Below are positions 40,375-46,430 of a stretch of 46,430 nucleotides of DNA, piece by piece; the first letter of the stretch is position 1, and each line of letters begins with the position of its first letter. Below the pieces are notes generated by a model that saw only the letters and a list, made by a program, of their open reading frames with translations, did not search any database and was not told the DNA's origin. The stretch is from positions 1-46,430 of the forward strand of contig CADDZA010000006.1 in the NCBI GenBank assembly GCA_902812435.1, in the 5' to 3' direction. The position numbers and the translations under genes are program-made. Source of the stretch: Clostridia bacterium. Lineage in GTDB: Bacteria; Bacillota; DSM-12270; Thermacetogeniales; Thermacetogeniaceae.

Positions 40375-41574
40375 TTAATAAGGCCGCTCAGTCCCTGACA
40401 GGAATGCGGTTCTCCCGGCCGCCTGGCGCCCCGGCAAAAGAAGGGTCAGCAACACTGCAGCCACCGGCAGTACAGCCAGCAGCTTCAGCACCGCCGGAAC
40501 CCCCCAGGCATCGGCCACCGCTCCCAAGGGCAGCACGAACAGGGCGCCCATCCCTACGGAAAAACCCAGCATCAGCCCTGAAGCCAACCCCACGTTGTTC
40601 GGAATCAGTTCCTGGGCATAGACCACGGTAATCGCAAAGGTGGAGATCAGGGCAAAGCCGCTCCAGACCATGAGCACGGCACTCCAGGCCCCATGGCTAT
40701 ACGGCAGCAGCCAGACCGGGGGTATTGCCAGCAAAAAGGAAAGGAGCATGATCTGCCTCCTCCCCCACCGGTCGGCCAGTGGCCCCCCGGCAATGGTGCC
40801 GACCGCTCCGGCCATCAGAAACAGGGTGAGGAGAAAACTGGCATAGTGATAGCTCCCCTTCAGGTAATCCACATAATAAAGAGGTACAAACGTGGTCACC
40901 CCGATGTGCACCCAGGAACGCAGGGTGACAATGAGCACCAGCAGGAAAACCGCGCCCCAAACCCGCCGGCCGGCACCGTCCGGGCAATCTAGCTCCCGGT
41001 GGCGGGAAGCCTGCAGGACCTTACCCCGCCTCGCAATGGCAGGAAGAAAGGCGTTGATTAAGATGGCGGTGACCGCAGCTGGCACCAGCAAGCCGAGCAT
41101 CCCCCTGTGCCCTCCCCAGGCGAGCAGGAGAGTGCCGACCAGGGGTCCCAACCCAAAGCCAATGTTCCCACCCACAGAGTATACAGACATGGCCACCCCC
41201 TTTTGCTCACCACTGATGAGAAAAGTCTGCTTCGATCCCTCCGGATGGTAGGCAGCTGTTCCCACCCCGCTGAGGAAAACCCCGGCCAGGATCAGGGTAT
41301 AGCCGGTAGCCAATCCGGCCAGGCATATGCCCAGAGCCGAGAGAAAACACCCCAAGGGCATCAGCCAGCGGCTGGGAACACGGTCACTCCAGACCCCGAA
41401 GAAGGGCTGGAGCACCGAGGAACTGAGGTTGGCGACCAGAATAATCAAGCTCAGGGCTACATAGGAAAGGTGAAACTCCTCCTTAAGAACCGGGAGCAGC
41501 ATGGGAAGCACTCCACCACTGAGGTCGGTTACCAGGTGGCCGAGGCTTAACAGAATCAGGAGCGGAAATTGCAA
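40375..41574 (-). CDS. MFS exporter, fosmidomycin-resistance (Fsr) type
   Basis: A 399-residue transporter with 12 predicted helices. HLVTDLSGGVLPMLLPVLKEEF in helix 1, GVWSDRVPSRWLMPLG in loop 2-3 (motif A) and GVGTAAYHPEGSKQTFLIS (about 105-123) are hallmarks of the Fsr-like subgroup. ADRWGRRQIMLLS repeats motif A in the second half. The TTG at 41574 is chosen, with GGAGG 8 bases upstream; the TTG at 41589 overlaps that site. Family members export fosmidomycin or unknown metabolites; the true substrate is open. It is a single-gene unit, converging on cotJABC and diverging from cydAB. Confidence 0.9.
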   Translation of the reverse strand: MQFPLLILLSLGHLVTDLSGGVLPMLLPVLKEEFHLSYVALSLIILVANLSSSVLQPFFGVWSDRVPSRWLMPLGCFLSALGICLAGLATGYTLILAGVFLSGVGTAAYHPEGSKQTFLISGEQKGVAMSVYSVGGNIGFGLGPLVGTLLLAWGGHRGMLGLLVPAAVTAILINAFLPAIARRGKVLQASRHRELDCPDGAGRRVWGAVFLLVLIVTLRSWVHIGVTTFVPLYYVDYLKGSYHYASFLLTLFLMAGAVGTIAGGPLADRWGRRQIMLLSFLLAIPPVWLLPYSHGAWSAVLMVWSGFALISTFAITVVYAQELIPNNVGLASGLMLGFSVGMGALFVLPLGAVADAWGVPAVLKLLAVLPVAAVLLTLLLPGRQAAGRTAFLSGTERPY

Positions 41575-41589
41575 GATAGGTGCCTCCAA

Positions 41590-42115
41590 GAATGAGTATG
41601 CTTTCTAATGATAAGCCACTTTGACCGAAGTGGCAACAGTCAAAGGCCCTGGCGGAGCTAACAGGCAATACATACTGGTGAATTTTTCAACTTTCCCGGG
41701 ATAAAGGAGTTGGTAAACTCTCCGCAGAAATAGGCGAGCATAATTATGAATTACTCTCCCAAAAGCGCTTTTATGTATTCCATTTCCTGCCGGGATGGTT
41801 TATAATTATTTCAAGTTAATAGTCATTATTCGATATATTCTATTTTAATCCAGTATATTATGTAACAGGACAGTTTCAGACAGGCCTGGGCTGGCACCCT
41901 GCAACCGCCTAGACATACCTTGCCAACAGAAAACCCGATGAACCCTTCTTGTGAGCCGCCGCATCCGGCCCCCGGGAAAAGCCTTAAGGATGGCGGGTAC
42001 CCGCCCGCCTGATGCGGCTCTCTGTAAGGACTCTGATTCGGGGTTGAAAGGGGGGATTTGATGATAAAGATCTTTTTTTAAGCTTTATAATTATTTTAAG
42101 AATGAGAGGGGATAA
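41590..42115. other. 526-base divergent region before cydAB
   Basis: No protein-coding gene is visible. The left 250 bases are AT-rich and hold promoter-like boxes on both strands, such as TATATTAT near 41854. About 41876-42055 is GC-rich and can fold into nested stems (listed separately). The last 60 bases are AT-rich again, with a perfect TATAAT at 42086-42091 but no -35 at the right distance; GAGAGGGG at about 42103 is the cydA ribosome site. Confidence 0.45.
41953..42020. repeat. structured element upstream of cydA
   Basis: An outer helix pairs GAGCCG-CATC (41953-41965, with a 3-base bulge) with GATGCGGCTC (42011-42020). Inside it GGCGG-GTAC-CCGCC (41992-42005) forms a tight hairpin, and GGCCCCCGGGAAAAGCC-type pairing is possible on the 5' side. 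It could be a regulatory leader of cydAB, or of the divergent MFS gene if read on the other strand. I do not recognise a known riboswitch. Confidence 0.45.
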
Positions 42116-43501
42116 ATGATGGATGCGGTTTTACTTGCCCGTCTGCAGTTTGCCATCACTTCGGCTTTTCATTTCATCTTTGTGCCTTTAACTTTGGGAC
42201 TGTCCATCCTGGTGGCGGTGATGGAAACCATCTACCTCTTAAAAAAGGATGAGCAGTACAAGAAAATGGCCCAATTCTGGGGAAAACTCTTTGTGATCAA
42301 TTTCGTACTGGGTGTGGTTACCGGCATTGTACAGGAATTTCATTTCGGTATGAACTGGTCGGAGTACTCCAGGTTTGTCGGCGATATTTTCGGGGCTCCC
42401 TTGGCCATTGAGGCTCTGGCTGCCTTTTTCCTGGAGTCGACATTCCTGGGCCTTTGGATTTTCGGCTGGAACAAACTGCCGCCAAAGCTGCACGCCGCTT
42501 CCATCTGGCTGGTTGCTTTCGGCAGCAATCTCTCCGCTTTCTGGATCCTGGTGGCCAATTCCTTTATGCAGAACCCCGTCGGCTATGTGCTCCGGAACGG
42601 CCGGGCGGAGATGATAGATTTCGGAGCACTGCTCACCAATCACCATGTGCTGTACCAGTTCCCCCACACCGTCCTCGCCGGCTTCGTCACCGCCGCCTTC
42701 TTTGTCATGGGAATCAGCGCCCATCACCTGCTGCGTCAGCAGCACAGGGAATTCTTTCTCCGCTCTCTCCGCCTCGGCCTGGGGCTGGGAGTTGCCAGCA
42801 TTTTGTTGGTGACCGTAATCGGCCATTTTCAGGGCCAGTACCTGACCGAGACCCAGCCCATGAAGATGGCCGCGGCGAACGCCCTCTGGGAAAGCTCCGG
42901 ACCTGCACCATTTAACCTTATGGCGCTTATAGACGAACAAAAGCAAGAAAACACTGCATCAATCAAGATACCCGGCCTGGAGAGCCTCCTGGCCTATAAC
43001 AACACCCGGGCCAGGATGGATGGTCTCAAGGATCTGCAAACCGCGGCCGAGATCCAGTACGGTCCCGGGAGATATATTCCTCCCGTATCCTTGTGTTTCT
43101 GGAGTTTTCGTCTTATGATTTTCTCCGGCTTCTGGCTGCTCTTTACCGTATTTTATTCTCTTTACCTGTTGAAGCGCGGAATCATCGAGAAAAAACAGTG
43201 GTTCCTCAAGACCCTGATTTGGAGCATACCGATTCCCTACATCGCCAACATCTCCGGCTGGATTGTCGCCGAAGTGGGGCGCCAGCCCTGGATCGTCTTC
43301 GGGCTCCAGAAGGTCGAGGATGCCGTTTCACCAACGGTCTCCGCGGGCATGGTGCTGACATCCTTGGTTGTGCTGACACTGGTCCTGGGGGCACTGGTGG
43401 CGCTTCACGTATACCTTCTGACAAGGCTCGCAAAACGGGGCCCGGACTATACCGGGGATATTCCATATACAAGCGACAAGGGGGTAGCGCAATGGACCTG
43501 A
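42116..43501 (+). CDS. cydA: cytochrome bd quinol oxidase subunit I
   Basis: A 461-residue membrane protein with about nine helices. It oxidises quinol (probably menaquinol) and reduces oxygen to water without pumping protons. Haem-linked residues are in register with E. coli CydA: H19 (SAFHFIFVP), E99 and E107 (LAIEALAAFFLES), and H184 (QFPHTVLAG; E. coli H186). The quinol-binding Q-loop (about 250-330) is the short form. RBS GAGAGGGG precedes two tandem ATG codons. In an otherwise anaerobic-looking organism this oxidase would serve oxygen removal. It overlaps cydB by 10 bases. Confidence 0.96.
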   Translation: MMDAVLLARLQFAITSAFHFIFVPLTLGLSILVAVMETIYLLKKDEQYKKMAQFWGKLFVINFVLGVVTGIVQEFHFGMNWSEYSRFVGDIFGAPLAIEALAAFFLESTFLGLWIFGWNKLPPKLHAASIWLVAFGSNLSAFWILVANSFMQNPVGYVLRNGRAEMIDFGALLTNHHVLYQFPHTVLAGFVTAAFFVMGISAHHLLRQQHREFFLRSLRLGLGLGVASILLVTVIGHFQGQYLTETQPMKMAAANALWESSGPAPFNLMALIDEQKQENTASIKIPGLESLLAYNNTRARMDGLKDLQTAAEIQYGPGRYIPPVSLCFWSFRLMIFSGFWLLFTVFYSLYLLKRGIIEKKQWFLKTLIWSIPIPYIANISGWIVAEVGRQPWIVFGLQKVEDAVSPTVSAGMVLTSLVVLTLVLGALVALHVYLLTRLAKRGPDYTGDIPYTSDKGVAQWT

Positions 43502-44502
43502 GCATCCTCTGGTATATATTGATTACGGTGCTGTTTCTGGGTTACTTCTTTTTGGAAGGGTTTGATTACGGAGTAGGGATCCTGCTCCCCTTCCTGGGGA
43601 AAAACGACACCGAGCGCCGCGCCATTGTCGACTCCATCGGCCCCCACTGGGATGGAAACGAAGTCTGGCTCCTGACCGCAGGCGGGGCGATTTTTGCCGC
43701 TTTTCCACACTGGTACGCCACCCTCTTCAGCGGATTTTACCTGGCTTTACTGATCATGTTACTGGCACTTATTTTGCGTGGAGTCGCCTTGGAATTCCGA
43801 AACCGGGATAATGATCCCGGCTGGCGCAACTTCTGGGACAAGTCGCTTTTCGTCGGAAGCCTGGTGCCGGCCTTGCTCTGGGGGGTTGCCATCACCAACC
43901 TGATACAGGGTGTTCCCATTAATGCAAAAATGCAGTATGCCGGCAGCTTTTGGGACCTCCTGTCACCATTCACACTGCTGGGCGGACTTACCTGGCTCCT
44001 GTTATTCACCATGCACGGAGCGCTTTTTCTCACCCTCAAGACCGAAGGAGAAGTCGCCGTACGGGCTCACCGGGCCGCCTCTTCCACAGGCTGGCTGGTT
44101 CTGCCCTGTCTGATTCTGCTTCTGGTCCTGGGTTACTTCCGAACCGACCTGTTCGCCAGGTGGCTAACCGGTATAGTGATTCTCGGAGCCCTTCTGGTAC
44201 TGATCCTGTCCTGTTTATTGCTCCGGTCCAGAAGATACGGCTGCGCCTTCGTTTCCAGCGGGCTATCCATCATCCTGTCCACGGTGGCGATCTTTACAGG
44301 TCTTTTCCCCCGGGTCATGGTTTCCAGCCTCAATCCCGACTGGAGCCTGACCATTTACAAAGTCTCATCAAGTCCCTATACCCTTAAGATAATGACCATT
44401 GTGGCCATAACGCTGGTACCTATAGTCCTCATCTATCAGGGCTGGTCATACTGGGTGTTTCGCCGGAGGGTGACGGGAAAGCAACAGGAGTCCGGGTATT
44501 AA
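43492..44502 (+). CDS. cydB: cytochrome bd quinol oxidase subunit II
   Basis: A 336-residue membrane protein with about eight helices. WYILITVLFLGYFFLEGFDYGVGILLPFLG, RRAIVDSIGPHWDGNEVWLLTAGGAIFAAFP and FYLALLIMLLALILRGVALEFR are the family signatures. It pairs with CydA and stabilises the haem site. The ATG at 43492 lies inside the end of cydA, with AAGGGGGTAG about 5 bases upstream, so translation is coupled. No cydCD or cydX follows in the window. Confidence 0.95.
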   Translation: MDLSILWYILITVLFLGYFFLEGFDYGVGILLPFLGKNDTERRAIVDSIGPHWDGNEVWLLTAGGAIFAAFPHWYATLFSGFYLALLIMLLALILRGVALEFRNRDNDPGWRNFWDKSLFVGSLVPALLWGVAITNLIQGVPINAKMQYAGSFWDLLSPFTLLGGLTWLLLFTMHGALFLTLKTEGEVAVRAHRAASSTGWLVLPCLILLLVLGYFRTDLFARWLTGIVILGALLVLILSCLLLRSRRYGCAFVSSGLSIILSTVAIFTGLFPRVMVSSLNPDWSLTIYKVSSSPYTLKIMTIVAITLVPIVLIYQGWSYWVFRRRVTGKQQESGY

Positions 44503-44817
44503 ACTCTTTACGTTAATTAAAAGATCCTGGAACCCACATCAAATTGAAAAAGGCATGTATTACTATGGTAGGGAACAGCTTTCCCTTTGCTAAAAGGGGG
44601 TGGTGGAGCCGGAACGGTGAGAATCTCGAAGAAGTGGGAGGATCTCCTGAAAGCCAGCAAGAAATTTCTGGTTGCCGCAATAACGGTATGTCTGTTGCTC
44701 AGTCTTGCTGCGCCGGCAAAGGCTGTCGAAATAGAGCATCGACAGCCTTTTTTCATTCCGGTATTCCGGTTGGCATTCCGGCTTTGCGCTTATCTCCGCT
44801 GCTCCAATCCTTCGGTA
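44503..44817. other. gap after cydB with an aborted signal-peptide frame
   Basis: A GTG at 44617 with GGTGGAG upstream opens a frame coding a convincing signal peptide (VRISKKWEDLLKASKK, then FLVAAITVCLLLSLAAPAKA). It then runs straight into the terminator at 44718-44753 and continues as non-protein-like sequence antisense to the ABC gene. It may be the 5' stump of a secreted protein. Nothing else is seen here. Confidence 0.35.
44718..44753 (+). terminator. rho-independent terminator downstream of cydAB
   Basis: The 12-bp arms AAAGGCTGTCGA (44718-44729) and TCGACAGCCTTT (44739-44750) have a 9-base loop and end in six T. It lies about 215 bases after cydB and is the first good terminator on the plus strand there. 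Confidence 0.85.
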
Positions 44818-44818
44818 G

Positions 44819-45256
44819 TTACCGTGCTCCGCATCCGACGCCATCGTCAACGCCCAAACTCTCAATCACCCTTAAAACATCCTCCTGGCTGGACAGGTAG
44901 ATCAGCCCCTTGCTGTGGAGCCTGGCAGCAATGGCTTCCACCTTCGCTTCACTGTAATCCCGTTCCGCCAGGTGACCGGGATCCACTAGGTAACACCTCT
45001 TCCCTGCCTCCAGTAACGGCTCCAGGACCAGCAGGTTTTTGAGGTTTCCGTGCCCGAAAGGGGTTTCCAGGAGAAAGACGGCGTCGGCTTCCATGGCCAG
45101 CTTCAGGTTGGCCTCGTAGCTCTGCTCGCCGATGGAGGAGAAGGGCTTTTCCTCGACCACGGGTATCCCCAGGGTCCGGGCGGCTTCCCAGTCGGTGTCC
45201 TTGACGTTTAAAACCCCTGCCGAAACCGGGTAGCCCATCCTGCTCAACTGCCCCAT
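44819..45256 (-). pseudogene. detached C-terminal domain of the BtuD-like ATPase
   Basis: A 145-residue reading frame that continues the upstream ABC ATPase after a one-base shift. Reading back in frame through 45257-45279 gives GGGTGAKL before MGQLSRMGYPVSAGVLNVKD, a nucleotide-binding-like loop start. The remaining domain has an alpha/beta pattern (LGIPVVEEKPFSSIG; ADAVFLLETPFGHGN; RCYLVDPGHLAERDYSE). I recall such a domain at the end of some cobalamin/iron ABC ATPases, but its function is unknown to me. No ribosome site precedes the ATG at 45256, so it is probably not made separately. Confidence 0.7.
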
Positions 45257-46110
45257 CAGCTTCGCTCCGGTGCCTCCGCCCAGATCAGGTGTAGCCGCGG
45301 CCGGATGCCGTTCCCGGGTTCTGCATTCACCCGGGGCAGCGGTATAACCTGGGGGGTTCCGGTGAGAGGATGTTTCACCACCAGCACATCCGCCCCGTAA
45401 ACCTCCTTGATATTATCTACAGTTAAAACCCTATCCGGCTCGCCCGCAGCGTAAATCTTTCCTTCCTGGAGCAGGATCAAGCTCCCGCTGTACTGGGCCG
45501 CCAGGTTCAGGTCATGGAAAATGGCGATGACCGTCAGCCCCTGTCTCCGGTTCATTTCCTTTAGAACATCCAGTACATCCAGTTGGGCTGAGAGATCCAG
45601 GTGGGCAATGGGCTCGTCCAGCAGGATCACGCCGGGCTCCTGGGCCAGGGCCCGGGCCAGTACCACCCGCTGCCGCTCACCTCCGCTCAGTTCCAAAACG
45701 TTGCGGTCCCGCAGGTGCCAGCAGTTGGTGGCCTCCATGGCGGAGCGCACCACTGCCAGGTCCCTCCGCGTGGCCCGGGAAAAACGGCCCTGGTGGGGGA
45801 GGCGGCCCATGAGCACCACCTCATGGGCGGAAAAGGGAAAACTGAAGGAACTCTCCTGGGGAACAACCGCTACCTCCCTGGCCAGGTCCCGCCTGGGAAT
45901 CCTGGTAATGTCCTCATCGCGGAAGTAAACGGCCCCGCAGACCGGCTTCAGGGTGGCCGCCAGGGTTTTCAACAGGGTGGACTTTCCCGCGGCGTTCGGC
46001 CCGATGATCCCCAGGAAGCTCCCCCTGGGAATTTCCAGGCTCATTCCTTTAAGAACCGCGTGAGCGCCGTACCGACATTCCACGTCGTGCACCTTGAGGA
46101 TTATTTTCAT
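45256..46110 (-). CDS. FecE/BtuD-like ABC transporter ATPase (frameshifted at its 3' end)
   Basis: A 284-residue ATPase of the iron-siderophore/haem/cobalamin import family. Walker A is GPNAAGKST, the Q-loop is VVPQESSF, the signature is LSGGERQRVVLARALAQ, Walker B is VILLDEPIAHLD and the switch His is in AIFHDLNLAAQYS. The core of about 255 residues is complete. The gene then breaks frame near 45278-45282 (WAEAPERS, then stop), where an extra base would restore GGGTGAKL and the 145-residue domain that follows. The ATG at 46110 is chosen, with GAGAGGG 6 bases upstream. It follows a truncated permease gene, so the transporter cannot be complete here. Cobalamin is the likeliest substrate, from the domain arrangement only. 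Confidence 0.85.
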   Translation of the reverse strand: MKIILKVHDVECRYGAHAVLKGMSLEIPRGSFLGIIGPNAAGKSTLLKTLAATLKPVCGAVYFRDEDITRIPRRDLAREVAVVPQESSFSFPFSAHEVVLMGRLPHQGRFSRATRRDLAVVRSAMEATNCWHLRDRNVLELSGGERQRVVLARALAQEPGVILLDEPIAHLDLSAQLDVLDVLKEMNRRQGLTVIAIFHDLNLAAQYSGSLILLQEGKIYAAGEPDRVLTVDNIKEVYGADVLVVKHPLTGTPQVIPLPRVNAEPGNGIRPRLHLIWAEAPERS

Positions 46111-46130
46111 CTCCATCCCTCTCCAGAGCT

Positions 46131-46325
46131 TTAATAACCGTTTTTCTTCCTTGTCCGCATCAGGTAAACAAAGAATGGCGCTCCTAAAAAGGCTGTGACG
46201 ACCCCCACCGGCAGTTCCACCGGCGCAACAATGGTGCGGGCCAGGGTGTCGGCCCAGATCAGAAAGATTCCCCCGGCCATGGCGGAAACCGGGACCAGCA
46301 CCCGCCGGAGTTCGACAGTACCGAG
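46131..46325 (-). pseudogene. C-terminal fragment of a FecCD/BtuC-type permease
   Basis: A minus-strand frame reads RRVLVPVSAMAGGIFLIW, then ADTLARTIVAPVELPVGVVT, then AFLGAPFFVYLMRTRKKNGY and a TAA at 46131. This is the unmistakable end of a FecCD permease (last two helices; ARTIVAPVELPVG is the family signature). Homology stops near 46315-46325, and an in-frame TAA lies just upstream at about 46335. The rest of the permease of about 330 residues is missing from the window. Confidence 0.85.
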
Positions 46326-46430
46326 GCATTTTTAGCGATAATTTCGAAGAGCGATCCTTTAATATCAAGGGTTAGCGGGTTCGGAACCGAGGCAAAAACG
46401 AAAAATGCATAGGCACACGTTTTGCGTTTT
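46326..46430. mobile_element. possible insertion-sequence end at the right edge
   Basis: The sequence changes character exactly where the permease breaks. ACCGAGGCATTTTT (about 46320-46333) and ACCGAGGCAAAAAC (about 46387-46400) share an 8-base direct repeat, ACCGAGGC. No coding sequence is visible. An insertion sequence or a rearrangement junction would explain the broken permease; no transposase is in view. Confidence 0.35.

Noticed and set aside
41876-41940. SAM (S-box) riboswitch before cydAB
   Set aside because: Short matches such as CTGCAACCGCC exist, but the kink-turn, the GGCCCGATGAA-type block and the order of stems are missing.
1-46430. CRISPR array or other regularly spaced repeats
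   Set aside because: No set of short direct repeats with regular unique spacers was seen on either strand.

Overview
This window looks like chromosomal DNA from a spore-forming, flagellated, Gram-positive anaerobe of the Peptococcaceae/Desulfotomaculales type (Pelotomaculum, Desulfofundulus and relatives). The evidence is a cotJABC spore-coat operon, a MurT/GatD lipid II amidation pair, Firmicutes-type LexA boxes, a DUF3243 protein, a c-di-AMP riboswitch, three lipoproteins, frequent GTG/TTG starts behind strong GGAGG sites, and moderately high GC. The genus is an inference; no rRNA or ribosomal protein gene is present to fix it.

Layout. 0.1-3.2 kb: two small conserved proteins, an N-formylglutamate-amidohydrolase-like protein and an SOS-controlled DNA polymerase IV with two LexA boxes. 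3.3-7.3 kb: a MarR-led drug-efflux operon with an EmrB-type pump and two different adaptor proteins. 7.4-9.4 kb: a phosphodiesterase and a glycerol dehydrogenase. 9.6-15.0 kb: a type III restriction-modification system. 15.1-16.3 kb: a ComEC-like secreted metallo-beta-lactamase-fold lipoprotein with its DUF3006 partner. 16.3-17.9 kb: a decayed integration zone next to tRNA-Thr(CGT), holding gene remnants, a hicBA toxin-antitoxin pair and the stump of a tyrosine integrase. 18.0-21.4 kb: an EamA-type exporter and a polar amino acid ABC transporter. 21.5-33.5 kb: the flagellar filament operon, read leftwards as hag, flaG, fliD, fliS, a TPR glycosyltransferase, a 1730-residue methyltransferase/glycosyltransferase fusion, a PIN-domain remnant and a FliT-like protein. 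34.1-34.7 kb: two small proteins with Gly/Pro/Tyr-rich tails, probably spore-related. 34.9-36.5 kb: glutamate 2,3-aminomutase behind a c-di-AMP riboswitch. 36.6-38.9 kb: murT-gatD. 39.2-40.3 kb: cotJABC. 40.4-41.6 kb: an MFS exporter. 41.9-44.5 kb: cytochrome bd oxidase behind a possible structured leader. 44.8-46.4 kb: a damaged BtuCD-like ABC transporter locus with a frameshift and a broken permease at the window edge.

Two systems stand out. First, the c-di-AMP riboswitch sits directly in front of an enzyme that carries the active-site substitutions marking glutamate (not lysine) 2,3-aminomutase. This suggests that the osmotic second messenger c-di-AMP controls synthesis of the compatible solute beta-glutamate. 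Second, two translationally coupled genes follow fliS: a TPR-glycosyltransferase and a giant protein with one methyltransferase, one GT4-type and three GT2-type domains. Together they look like a compact machine that builds and methylates a flagellin glycan.
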